Positions 8,026 to 16,111 of a DNA stretch of 64,000 nt are shown piece after piece. The DNA comes from Desulfonatronum thioautotrophicum. Lineage in GTDB: Bacteria; Desulfobacterota; Desulfovibrionia; Desulfovibrionales; Desulfonatronaceae. The notes under the pieces are model-generated. The model was not told the origin of the DNA and did no database searches. It saw nothing but the letters and a program-made list of their open reading frames with translations. How positions within the stretch are numbered: position 1 is the stretch's first letter; each line of letters begins with the position of its first letter. The stretch is taken from contig NZ_JYNO01000011.1 in the NCBI RefSeq assembly GCF_000934745.1, forward strand, positions 183,996 through 247,995. The letters are read 5' to 3'. A program made the position numbers and the translations under genes.

Positions 8026-9492
8026 ATGCCACAATACGACTATGACATCGCAGTAATCGGGGCCGGAGCGGCTGGACTAACCGTCACCGCGGGTGCGGCC
8101 CAGGCCGGAGCCAAGACGCTTCTTGTGGAGAAAGAGCCGGTACTGGGCGGGGACTGCCTGCACTACGGCTGCGTGCCCAGCAAGACGCTGATCAAGTCGG
8201 CCCACGTTTACCATCAGATGCAGCAGGCGACCCGCTACGGCCTGCCGGATGTCGCGGTTCCGGCGGTGGATTTTCGTCAGGTCCGGGAGCGCATTCGGCG
8301 GGTCATCGCCACGATCCAGCCGCATGACTCCCCGGAACGCTTCTGCAAGCTGGGTGCGGAAGTGGTCTTTGGCCGGGCTGCCTTTGTAGATGATCATCAG
8401 GCCCGGATAGAAACCGCGGCAGGAGAGGCACGGAACGTCTCGGCCAAGACCTGGGTGGTGGCCACGGGGTCCAGCGCGGCCGTGCCCAGGCTGGAGGGGC
8501 TGGACAGGACGCCGTATTTGACGAACCGGGAAATTTTCGACCTGGAGTCCTTGCCGACCTCCCTGGTGATCATCGGCGGCGGCCCCATCGCCGTGGAGAT
8601 GGCCCAGGCCTTTGCTCGGCTTGGCTCCAAGGTGGACGTGATCCAGCGCAGTCCGCAGATTCTTTCCCGGGAAGACCCGGATATGGCGGCTCTGGTCCAG
8701 GGGGTGATGGAGCATGAGGGCGTGACCTTTCATCTGGGGACGGAATTGCTGCGGGTCCAGGATCTGGGCCAGGAGCGGGAAGTCGTGTTCCGCTCCAGTG
8801 CCGGCGAGGAAACTTCCGTTCGCGGTGCGGCCCTGCTGGTGGCCCTGGGCCGCAGTGTGGGCGTGGATGGCCTGGAGCTGGAGAACGCGGGGGTGGCCTT
8901 TGACCGCAAGGGCATCCAGGTGGATGTCCGGCTGCGGACTTCCCAGAAACACATCTACGCCTGCGGCGACGTGACCGGGGCCTACCAGTTCACCCATGCC
9001 GCCGGGTACGAGGGCGGGGTGGTGGTGACCAACGCCGTGTTCCATCTGCCGCGCAAGGCGGACTACACCTGGATGCCAGCCTGCACCTACACGGATCCGG
9101 AATTCGCCAGCCTGGGACTGAACGAAAAGCAGGCCCAAAAACAGGGGGTGGAATACACCGTCTGGACCGAGGAGTTCGCTGAAAACGACCGCAGCCTGGC
9201 CGAAGAAGAGCGGGAAGGCCGGATCAAGCTGCTCCTGGACAAGAAAAACAAGCCGCTGGGCGTGCAGATTGCCGGGCCCAGGGCCGGTGAGCTGCTGGCA
9301 GAGTGGGTGGCGGTGCTGGGCGGCAAGGTCAAGCTGTCGACCATGATCGGGGCGGTGCATGCCTACCCGACCCTGGCCGAGATCAACAAGAAGGTGGCCG
9401 GGAAGCACCTCAGCGAGAAAATCTTCTCGGACGGGGTGAAAAAGACCCTGAAGTTTTTTTTCGGCTTCAAAGGGCGGGCTTGTGGAGAATGA
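8026..9492 (+). CDS. Pyridine nucleotide-disulfide oxidoreductase, mercuric-reductase-like
   Basis: 488 residues. FAD-binding GAGAAG at about residue 12, redox-active disulfide GGDCLHYGCVPSK (C44, C49), NAD(P)H-binding IIGGGPIAVEMAQAF at about 180, second FAD motif YACGDVTGAYQFTH near 305-320, and dimer-interface catalytic His in HAYPTLAEI near 445. This is the layout of dihydrolipoamide dehydrogenase / MerA without the N-terminal heavy-metal domain and without the C-terminal MerA Cys pair; one Cys sits near the end (FKGRACGE). It should reduce a disulfide, quinone or metal substrate with NAD(P)H. RBS GAGAGAGG lies 8 nt upstream. The substrate is unknown. Confidence 0.85.
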   Translation: MPQYDYDIAVIGAGAAGLTVTAGAAQAGAKTLLVEKEPVLGGDCLHYGCVPSKTLIKSAHVYHQMQQATRYGLPDVAVPAVDFRQVRERIRRVIATIQPHDSPERFCKLGAEVVFGRAAFVDDHQARIETAAGEARNVSAKTWVVATGSSAAVPRLEGLDRTPYLTNREIFDLESLPTSLVIIGGGPIAVEMAQAFARLGSKVDVIQRSPQILSREDPDMAALVQGVMEHEGVTFHLGTELLRVQDLGQEREVVFRSSAGEETSVRGAALLVALGRSVGVDGLELENAGVAFDRKGIQVDVRLRTSQKHIYACGDVTGAYQFTHAAGYEGGVVVTNAVFHLPRKADYTWMPACTYTDPEFASLGLNEKQAQKQGVEYTVWTEEFAENDRSLAEEEREGRIKLLLDKKNKPLGVQIAGPRAGELLAEWVAVLGGKVKLSTMIGAVHAYPTLAEINKKVAGKHLSEKIFSDGVKKTLKFFFGFKGRACGE

Positions 9493-9515
9493 TTTTATTT
9501 GGAGAAAATTTATTA

Positions 9516-9521
9516 TATAAT
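9516..9521 (+). promoter_or_regulatory. Probable -10 box of the toxin-antitoxin promoter
   Basis: TATAAT at 9516-9521 lies in an AT-rich patch just downstream of the flavoprotein gene. The -35 is weak (TTTTAT around 9493). It is about 100 nt upstream of the UPF0175 start, and the composition differs from the flanking GC-rich genes. Confidence 0.45.
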
Positions 9522-9621
9522 TTGAATGGTTGGCTTGGTCGAATGATTGCCGATAGAGCAACCAAAAGAAGGGGCCGTTTCGCTCATCTTGAATGCTTTA
9601 CGGAAAAAGGAGGGTTTGAAG

Positions 9622-9879
9622 ATGTCACTGCAGGTGACCATCAATTTGCCTGAGGATGTGTTACCCATCCTTCGCACCACCCCGGAAAATTTTGTTCATC
9701 AGATGCGACTCGCCGCAGCGGCAAAATGGTATGAAATGGGCAAGGTATCTCAGGGAAAAGGAGCTGAGCTGGCGGGAGTCAGCCGTCAGGAATTTATTGA
9801 CGCCTTGTCCGCCTTCGGCGTGTCACCAATTCAGGTGACGCCCGAGCAACTTGAAGCGGAGTTTCAGGCTGATGGCTGA
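9622..9879 (+). CDS. UPF0175 family antitoxin-like protein
   Basis: 85 residues from the ATG at 9622, which has an AAAGGAGGG site 7 nt upstream; the frame is open earlier (9547) without an RBS. It shows the UPF0175 pattern: VTINLPEDVLPIL, then FVHQMRLAAAAKWYEMGKVSQGKGAELAGVSRQEFIDALSAFGV, a helix-turn-helix-like DNA-binding segment. UPF0175 proteins pair with DUF3368 PIN-like toxins and are presumed to bind DNA and neutralise the partner. The next gene starts inside its last codons (8-nt overlap), as expected for a TA pair. Confidence 0.85.
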   Translation: MSLQVTINLPEDVLPILRTTPENFVHQMRLAAAAKWYEMGKVSQGKGAELAGVSRQEFIDALSAFGVSPIQVTPEQLEAEFQADG

Positions 9880-10369
9880 GCGGCGCTGGGTGATCAATGC
9901 TTCACCCTTGATATTGCTCGGGAAGGTCAACTTGTTGGACCTTTTGCCAAGGATAACCTCGGATCTTTTGATACCGCCAGCTGTTGTGGAGGTGGTTCAA
10001 GGAGGTTTGAAAGATGACCCTGCTCGGAATTGGCTGTCCCGTGCGACTCCCTTTTTCATGACAACCGCTCCTGCACTGCATCCCACTGTCGCAGCCTGGA
10101 ATCTGGGCAAGGGGGAAACGGAAGTGATTTCATACGCTGTGAGGAGCGTGGAGTATACGGTCATTATTGATGATCTAGCGGCCAGGAATTGTGCGTTGTC
10201 AATGGGAGTGTCAACCCAAGGCACACTGGGAGTCCTTTTGTTGCTGAAAAAGGATGGGCTGCTGGAGCGAGTCATGCCGTTCGTTGAAGACCTCCAGTCA
10301 AGAGGAATGCGGATTGATTCTTCATTGGTAGCTAGAATCGGTATGTTGGCTGGTGAAGATGTCGGCTGA
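9872..10369 (+). CDS. DUF3368 PIN-like toxin component
   Basis: 165 residues from the ATG at 9872, overlapping the UPF0175 stop. PIN-domain acidic positions are recognisable: VINASPLILLGKVNLLDLL at the N-terminus (N-A-S-P in place of D-A-S-x), GKGETEVISYA in the middle (conserved Glu), and YTVIIDDLAARNCA (conserved Asp pair), followed by GTLGVLLLLKKDGL. Family members are predicted ribonucleases of type II TA systems. The C-terminus overlaps the start of the radical SAM gene at 10359. Codon and base usage is more AT-rich than in neighbours, suggesting lateral acquisition. Confidence 0.82.
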   Translation: MAERRWVINASPLILLGKVNLLDLLPRITSDLLIPPAVVEVVQGGLKDDPARNWLSRATPFFMTTAPALHPTVAAWNLGKGETEVISYAVRSVEYTVIIDDLAARNCALSMGVSTQGTLGVLLLLKKDGLLERVMPFVEDLQSRGMRIDSSLVARIGMLAGEDVG

Positions 10370-11582
10370 AAATATTGCGTCACAGGGTGTTTGCGCAGTG
10401 GGTTCCAAGCAGAATTCTGGACCGACAAACAATTTGATGTGGAATATGACCCGGAAGTGTAATTTCCGGTGCTCATATTGTTATTTTCCGCATGACGCCT
10501 CGCCGGTGACCGAGATCTTGCCGGTGGATCGGATTTTGCGGCTTTTGGCGCAGAATCCTTGTCATGTTGATGAACAGAAGGGGGAAGATAACACTGGTTC
10601 TGGCTGGCTGGTGGGGCTGACCGGGGGGGAGCCTTTGCTTTACCCGGGATTCGTGGACATCTGCCGGCGGTTGACCCACGAGCATCGCATCGGCCTGGAC
10701 TCCAACCTGAGCATCCCGTCCAGGGTCCGGGAATTTGCCGAGCAGATCGACCCGGCCCGGGTGGACTACATCTATGCTTCCCTGCACATCGAGGAACGGG
10801 AGCGGATCAAGGGCGTGGACGCCTTCATCGCCAACGTGGTTCTGCTCCAGGAGCGGGGTTTTAGGGTCATCGTCAATTCCGTGCTGCATCCTTCTCTTGT
10901 CGATCGTTTTCTTACGGACCAGGAACGCTTTGCCCGTAGCGGCGTGACCCTGGTACCCCGACCCTTCAAGGGGGAATACTGCGGACAACGCTACCCGGAA
11001 GCCTACGGCCCGGAAGTCCGGGCCATTTTTGCCGACCATCCCCAGGCCGGAACAAAGATGGTCTATAACTTCAAGGGCGTGCCCTGTTACGGCGGGATGC
11101 GCTTTACCCGGCTGGAACCGGATGGCACCGTGCTGCGCTGCTCCGGGGACAAGACCAGGCTGGGGAACGTGCTTGAGGATGTCCGCCTGAATCGTGCGCC
11201 GCAACCGTGCACGGTGAGCAAGTGTCCCTGCCGGGGACTGGACTGGGTGATTTTGTCGCCGGAGCAGGAGGCTTTTGTGGACGGATTGCGGCTGGCCGTG
11301 ACCGGGGATCGGGGCGCCGCGCGCAAGGCCTGGGAGCGCTGCCTGGCTGGATGTCCTGAAATGTCCAATGCCCATTGCAACCTGGCGGTACTGGACTGGG
11401 AGGAAGGGGAATGTCTCCGGGCAAGGGCCGGTCTGGAGCGGGCCCTGGAGGTTCATCCTGGTCATCAGTGGTATGCCGCAAATCTGGAACGCATCCTGGG
11501 AAACACGTCCCCCGGGTTGAGCAATGAAGTCGCACCCCATGGTGCCGGTTGCCGACGTTCGGCAACGGGTGTAACGGACTGA
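10359..11582 (+). CDS. Radical SAM protein with SPASM-like cysteines and C-terminal TPR
   Basis: 407 residues. Start ATG 10359 (GTG 10353 is the in-frame alternative); it overlaps the toxin gene by 11 nt. Radical SAM motif CNFRCSYC (C34, C38, C41), glycine-rich LTGGEPLLYPGF, and LDSNLSIPSR. A second cysteine-rich region (about residues 240-300: VPCYGGMRF, LRCSGDKTRLGN, TVSKCPCRGLDW) resembles a SPASM/twitch auxiliary Fe-S domain. The last 100 residues form a TPR-like helical pair (AARKAWERCLAGCPEMSNAHCNLAVLDW and onward). Substrate unknown. It precedes a glycosyltransferase run on the same strand and may modify a peptide or sugar component of that pathway. Confidence 0.75.
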   Translation: MSAENIASQGVCAVGSKQNSGPTNNLMWNMTRKCNFRCSYCYFPHDASPVTEILPVDRILRLLAQNPCHVDEQKGEDNTGSGWLVGLTGGEPLLYPGFVDICRRLTHEHRIGLDSNLSIPSRVREFAEQIDPARVDYIYASLHIEERERIKGVDAFIANVVLLQERGFRVIVNSVLHPSLVDRFLTDQERFARSGVTLVPRPFKGEYCGQRYPEAYGPEVRAIFADHPQAGTKMVYNFKGVPCYGGMRFTRLEPDGTVLRCSGDKTRLGNVLEDVRLNRAPQPCTVSKCPCRGLDWVILSPEQEAFVDGLRLAVTGDRGAARKAWERCLAGCPEMSNAHCNLAVLDWEEGECLRARAGLERALEVHPGHQWYAANLERILGNTSPGLSNEVAPHGAGCRRSATGVTD

Positions 11583-11671
11583 ACACCACTCCCCGGTGAG
11601 ACCGACGAGACGCCGTTGTCCGGTGCGCCCGTATCCGGGGGCTTCCGAATCGGCGTTCCCGGAGCACGAAC

Positions 11672-12877
11672 ATGGCCGAAAGCACGTTCAACATCCTGAT
11701 GTACTCCCACGACACGTATGGTCTGGGGCATATCCGCAGAACCATGGCCATTGCCGCCGCCTTGCGGGAAAAAGGGGTCAACGTGCTGATCCTGACCGGC
11801 TCGCCCATCGCCGGGCGATTCTCCTTTCCCCTGGGCGTGGACTTCGTGCGAATGCCCGGGATGATCAAGCAGTCCAACACCGTCTACCTGCCGCATTCCA
11901 TCCGGGTTGATCCCCGCCACGCCATCCATATCCGCCGCTCCATCATCGCGGCCACGGCCAAGGCCTTTGATCCGCATATCTTCATTGTGGACAAGGTCCC
12001 ATTGGGATTGAAAGGGGAACTTATCCCCACCTTGGAATGGTTCAAGCGCAAGCGTCCACGGTCCAAGGTCATTCTCGGGTTGCGGGATATTCTGGATGAC
12101 GCCGCCTCCACCAGGGCCGACTGGCTGGAAAAGGGCTACAATGATATTCTGGAGCGGCTTTATGACGAGATCTGGGTTTATGGGAACCAGGATCTTTACA
12201 ATCCCATCCAGGAATACGCCATCCCTGAACAGATTGCCGCCAAGACACGGTTTGTGGGCTACATTCCCCGTTTGACCCCGCTATGTGTGATTGACGCAAC
12301 CGACGGGGTCGGCTTGGGGCGGAACAATGAGGGGGACAAGCGCAAGCGCCAGGTTCTGGTGACCATCGGCGGCGGCGGAGACGGGTACGCGGTATTGGAT
12401 AACTGGTTGACCATGCTTGGGCAATGGCCCAATCCTCCCTTCAAGACCTTGATGATCAGCGGTCCGTTTTTGCCCGATGCAGTCCGGGATCACCTGGCTG
12501 AACGGGCCAAAAGCCTGGGGGTGCGCTTCGCGACATTTTACAAGAATCTGGAGAAAAAAATGGCCTGCTCGGACCTGGTGGTATCCATGGGCGGGTATAA
12601 TACCGTTTGCGAGATTCTCTCCATGCAAAAGCCTTCCCTGCTCATTCCCCGAAATACTCCGCGCATGGAGCAGGAGATCCGGGCCAAGGTGATGCATGGT
12701 CGCGGATTGGTGGAGTTTATCACCTGGAATACCATGACGCCGAACCTGCTACGGGAGAAGACCGAGCGGCTTCTGGCTATGCCGGAGCAGTACATCCAGG
12801 CTGTGCGCGGGTTTCCCATGACCGGTCTGGAAGGGATGCGCTCACGCATTGCCGCGTTTCGCCGGGAGTGGGAGTGA
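11672..12877 (+). CDS. GT-B glycosyltransferase, MurG-like C-terminal domain
   Basis: 401 residues. The N-terminal domain begins NILMYSHDTYGLGHIRRTMAIAAALREKG, an HxxGHxxR acceptor-domain pattern. The C-terminal half has QVLVTIGGGGDGY, the GPFLPDAVR strand, and SMGGYNTVCEILSMQKPSLLIPR, the nucleotide-sugar-binding motif shared with MurG (GT28). The protein is cytosolic with probable membrane contact. A paralogous architecture occurs at 16111. The 3' end overlaps the next GT start (GTGA at 12874-12877). The acceptor and donor are unknown. It is part of the 10.4-28.8 kb run. Confidence 0.83.
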   Translation: MAESTFNILMYSHDTYGLGHIRRTMAIAAALREKGVNVLILTGSPIAGRFSFPLGVDFVRMPGMIKQSNTVYLPHSIRVDPRHAIHIRRSIIAATAKAFDPHIFIVDKVPLGLKGELIPTLEWFKRKRPRSKVILGLRDILDDAASTRADWLEKGYNDILERLYDEIWVYGNQDLYNPIQEYAIPEQIAAKTRFVGYIPRLTPLCVIDATDGVGLGRNNEGDKRKRQVLVTIGGGGDGYAVLDNWLTMLGQWPNPPFKTLMISGPFLPDAVRDHLAERAKSLGVRFATFYKNLEKKMACSDLVVSMGGYNTVCEILSMQKPSLLIPRNTPRMEQEIRAKVMHGRGLVEFITWNTMTPNLLREKTERLLAMPEQYIQAVRGFPMTGLEGMRSRIAAFRREWE

Positions 12878-14208
12878 ATGCGGCGCAACCGGGCAACCAC
12901 CGGCGGGCACCTTTGCTGGCCATGGTGCTCAAGGGCTATCCCCGGATTTCGGAGACGTTCATTTCCAACGAGATCCGACTCTTGGAAGAGCAGGGGTTGC
13001 GCATCCACATCTTTTCCATGCGCAGGCCTCGGGAGTCCTTCAGCCATGCCTCGGTAAAGCGGATCACGGCCCAGGTCACCTACCTTCCGGAGAGTCTGTT
13101 CTGGGGCCTGCCCGGCCTGATCAGGGCCAATGTCCGGCTGCTGCGCGAGACTCCGGCCATTTGGCGAGCCGGGGCGCGGTTGCTGCTCCACCGATATTCC
13201 GGAGCACCCAAGAAACACACCTGGCTGAAGCATTTCCTCCAGGCCGGATGCATGGTCGCCACGATGCGTGATCTGGCCCGAAATGGTGAGCCTGTCGGCC
13301 ATATCCACGCCCATTTCGCCCATACTCCCACTTCAGTGGCCCTGTATGCCGCGCGGATGTCCGGGTTGCCCTTCAGCTTCACCGCCCATGCCAAGGACAT
13401 CTACACCCAGCCCCCCAGCCGCCTGCTGGCAAAAATGCTTCAGGCCCGCTTCGTGATCACCTGCACGCGATACAACCGGGAACACCTGGAAACCCTGGTC
13501 CGAACCATGGGAAGATCGGAGGACGCGGCTTTTCCACCCATGCATACGGTCTATCACGGTATTGATTTGTCGCTGTTCGCGTTTGGTGAACCCCGGATTG
13601 TCGTGCACCCGCCATACAACATCTTGACCGTGGCCAGGCTGGTGCGCAAGAAGGGATTGCCCGCGGTGTTGCGGGCCCTGCGTCTGCTCCAGGACAGGGG
13701 CATCGATTTTGTCCATACCCTGGTGGGCAGTGGAGCGGACAAGCGGCCGATTCAGGCTCTCATCCGGGAGTTGGGCCTGCAGGACCGGGTCCGGCTGACC
13801 GGGACCATCACCCACGAGGAAGTGGTCAAGCTTTACACCAAGGCGGACCTGTTCGTGCTGGGCTGCCGAAAGGCCGAGGACGGGGACCGGGACGGGATTC
13901 CCAACGTGGTGGCCGAAGCCATGGCCATGGGCGTGCCCGTGGCGGCCACGGACATTTCAGGGCTGCCGGAGCTTGTGGAGCAGGGGGTGACCGGGCTTTT
14001 GGCCCCGTGCGACGATCCGGCGGCCCTGGCCGCGAATATGGAGCGCCTGCTCACGGACCGGGACCTGCGCAGCCGGGTTATCCCCGCGGCCAGGAAGCGG
14101 GTGGAGGATATCTTTGACAACAGGGTGCTCACGCGGCGTCTGGCGGAGGTGTACTGGCGGGATTCCGGGCTGGCTGATCCGCACCGACGCAACGGGCCTG
14201 TTTTCTGA
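12874..14208 (+). CDS. Glycosyltransferase family 4 (GT-B)
   Basis: 444 residues if translation starts at GTG 12874, which overlaps the previous stop and has GGGAG upstream; ATG 12922 is an alternative. The frame opens further upstream but that is a shadow. The GT4 motifs are complete: LKGYPRISETFISNEIRLL, IHAHFAHTPTSVALYAARMSGLPFSFTAHAKDI, HGIDLSLF, ILTVARLVRKKGL, and the C-terminal PNVVAEAMAMGVPVAATDISGLPELVEQGVTGLL with the E-x7-E catalytic pattern. It is typical of exopolysaccharide or lipopolysaccharide assembly (colanic acid WcaL/AmsK-like). Followed 17 nt later by another GT4 gene. Confidence 0.87.
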   Translation: MNAAQPGNHRRAPLLAMVLKGYPRISETFISNEIRLLEEQGLRIHIFSMRRPRESFSHASVKRITAQVTYLPESLFWGLPGLIRANVRLLRETPAIWRAGARLLLHRYSGAPKKHTWLKHFLQAGCMVATMRDLARNGEPVGHIHAHFAHTPTSVALYAARMSGLPFSFTAHAKDIYTQPPSRLLAKMLQARFVITCTRYNREHLETLVRTMGRSEDAAFPPMHTVYHGIDLSLFAFGEPRIVVHPPYNILTVARLVRKKGLPAVLRALRLLQDRGIDFVHTLVGSGADKRPIQALIRELGLQDRVRLTGTITHEEVVKLYTKADLFVLGCRKAEDGDRDGIPNVVAEAMAMGVPVAATDISGLPELVEQGVTGLLAPCDDPAALAANMERLLTDRDLRSRVIPAARKRVEDIFDNRVLTRRLAEVYWRDSGLADPHRRNGPVF

Positions 14209-14225
14209 ACACCGCCGGTGCGGCC

Positions 14226-15401
14226 ATGCGTATCCTGTTCAACACGCCCTTCAAGCCGTTGGATCATCCCCGCCTGTCCGGCGATGTGACCATTGCCCGG
14301 GATCTGATGGACTACCTGAAGGATCACGGACATGAGGTACAGACCAGCCCCTTCGTGCCCTGTACGTGGATTTTCTGGAAGCCTTGGCTCTGGCCACGCC
14401 TAGTGCGCACGCGCCGGCGGGCGTGGCACAAAGCCCAGCGGTTTGGGGCCGAGATCGTCCTGACCTACCATAGCTACTACAAGGCTCCGGACCTGATCGG
14501 CCCTTATCTCAAGAGCCGGGGCTTGCGGTATGGTCTTTTTTCCGGGGCCTATGCGGCCAAGCGGGCCAAAACATGGAAAACCCTGCCTGGTTATCTGCTG
14601 AACAAACGGGCCCTGTTGGCCGCGGACCATATTTTTTCCAACAAGCCGTCGGACCATGGTGCGCTGCACGGTCTGGTTCCGGAGGAGCGCCGGACCTTCG
14701 TGGGGCAGGGTGTGCCCCTGGAGAGGTTCGGGTTTTTCCCGCGGGCCCGCGCCGTTTTGCGTCGGGAGTGGCTGGGAGAAGCGGCCGCGGAGCAACGTCC
14801 GGTGCTGGTCACCGCTGCCGTGTTGCGACCCGGCGTCAAGGTCGACGGGGTGGAATGGGTGATCCGCTGTGTGGCGGAACTGGTGCGGCTGGGGCTGGAC
14901 CCTCTGCTGGTGGTGGCCGGAGACGGTCCCGGGCGGGAGCGGCTGGAAGCCTTGGCCGCGGAGATCGCGCCGGGAAGGGTCCGGTTCCTGGGGCTGGTGC
15001 CTCGGGATGACCTGAAGGCCGTTTTCAGCGCCGGGGATGTGTTTGCTTTTCCGGGCATTCACGAGGGGTTGGGCATGGTCTACCTGGAGGCCCAGGCTTG
15101 CGGTCTGCCGGTGGTGGCCACGACCCATGCCGGGGCCAAGGACGTCATCCGGCACGAAAAGACCGGATACCTGGTTCCGCCTTTTGACATGCCGTCTTTT
15201 GCCGCAGCCTGTTTCCGCCTGATGCGCGACCGGGAATTGTGCCGGTTAATGGGTCAGGACGCTGTCCGCTTTGTGCGCAGGGAACACGATATTCAACGCA
15301 ATTATTTCGTAATGGAAAGCCTGCTCCAGGCTCTTGCAGAACGGGGGGCGGATGCAAGTAACACGGCATCGGTGATGCAAGGAGAATCAGCCCATCCATG
15401 A
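14226..15401 (+). CDS. Glycosyltransferase family 4 (GT-B)
   Basis: 391 residues, ATG at 14226. The N-terminal part begins MRILFNTPFKPLDHPRLSGDVTIARDL. The C-terminal domain contains LVVAGDGPGRERLEALA, VRFLGLVPRDDLKAVFSAGDVFAFPGIHEGLGMVYLEAQACGLPVVATTHAGAKDVI, the GT4 donor-binding region with the E-x7-E pair. Conserved cysteines are few. It is separated from the previous GT by only 17 nt. Its stop overlaps the phosphatase start (ATGA at 15398-15401), so coupling is likely. Substrate unknown. Confidence 0.85.
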   Translation: MRILFNTPFKPLDHPRLSGDVTIARDLMDYLKDHGHEVQTSPFVPCTWIFWKPWLWPRLVRTRRRAWHKAQRFGAEIVLTYHSYYKAPDLIGPYLKSRGLRYGLFSGAYAAKRAKTWKTLPGYLLNKRALLAADHIFSNKPSDHGALHGLVPEERRTFVGQGVPLERFGFFPRARAVLRREWLGEAAAEQRPVLVTAAVLRPGVKVDGVEWVIRCVAELVRLGLDPLLVVAGDGPGRERLEALAAEIAPGRVRFLGLVPRDDLKAVFSAGDVFAFPGIHEGLGMVYLEAQACGLPVVATTHAGAKDVIRHEKTGYLVPPFDMPSFAAACFRLMRDRELCRLMGQDAVRFVRREHDIQRNYFVMESLLQALAERGADASNTASVMQGESAHP

Positions 15402-16111
15402 CATCGCATAATATCCTTCCGCATTGGGCGCACTTCACGCTGATGCGGCACGGGCCCACGGCGTGGAATCTGGAAAAGCGCATTCAGGGCCGTACCCAGA
15501 CAAACCTTTCCGACCTGGGTCGGAAGCGTTGTCAGCGGTGGGGCCAGGCGATGCGCCGCAATCAGAAAGGGTGGGCCGGGTTGGGGCCTCTCTCCAGGAT
15601 TGTCAGCAGCGATCTGAAGCGAGCTGTGGAGACCGCGGAAATTCTCGGCCATCTGCTGAAACTGCCGGTTTCCAGCGTAAGTGGCCTGGGCGAACAGGAC
15701 TGGGGTGACTGGGCCGGAAGGCGGATTCGGGAGCTGCGTGTAACATCCGGGGAGGAGGTCCGCCACCAGGAAGCTCAGGGCTGGGCCTTTCGTCCTCCAG
15801 ACGGGGAGAGCCGGCTGGAAGTCTGGGGCAGGGCTTCTGGGGCCTTGCGTGGCCTTGCAGGCCGCTATCCATCGGAACATGTCCTGGTGGTGACACACAA
15901 GGGCGTGCTGAAGTGTCTACTTTACCGCCTGTTGGCAATGCGTTTTTTGCCGGAAGAAGGCGACCCGTTGATCCCGGAGGCCCTGCATACCATCAGCGTG
16001 GAGGGCTTGATGGATGGTGGTCACGATGCCGCCGCTGGGGCCGATTCCCGCGGCGATCCTAAGGGCATGCGCATCCTGGCCATGAATCAACCGCTTTTGA
16101 CGGAGGGGTAG
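15398..16111 (+). CDS. Histidine phosphatase (phosphoglycerate mutase-like) superfamily protein
   Basis: 237 residues. The catalytic RHG motif LMRHGPTAWN lies at about residues 16-25, Arg/Glu positions follow in SSDLKRAVETAEIL and LGEQDWGDWAG, and the second catalytic His is in VVTHKGVLK near 170. It is typical of small phosphatases such as CobC, GpmB or sugar-phosphate phosphatases. Inside a glycosyltransferase run it could dephosphorylate a sugar phosphate intermediate; that is inference. Overlaps neighbours at both ends by 1-4 nt. Confidence 0.83.
   Translation: MTSHNILPHWAHFTLMRHGPTAWNLEKRIQGRTQTNLSDLGRKRCQRWGQAMRRNQKGWAGLGPLSRIVSSDLKRAVETAEILGHLLKLPVSSVSGLGEQDWGDWAGRRIRELRVTSGEEVRHQEAQGWAFRPPDGESRLEVWGRASGALRGLAGRYPSEHVLVVTHKGVLKCLLYRLLAMRFLPEEGDPLIPEALHTISVEGLMDGGHDAAAGADSRGDPKGMRILAMNQPLLTEG

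Noticed and set aside
8077..9561. A 494-residue ORF antisense to the mercuric-reductase-like gene
   Set aside because: It is a long shadow frame in GC-rich DNA; residues show no family motif, while the plus-strand protein has all its catalytic motifs.
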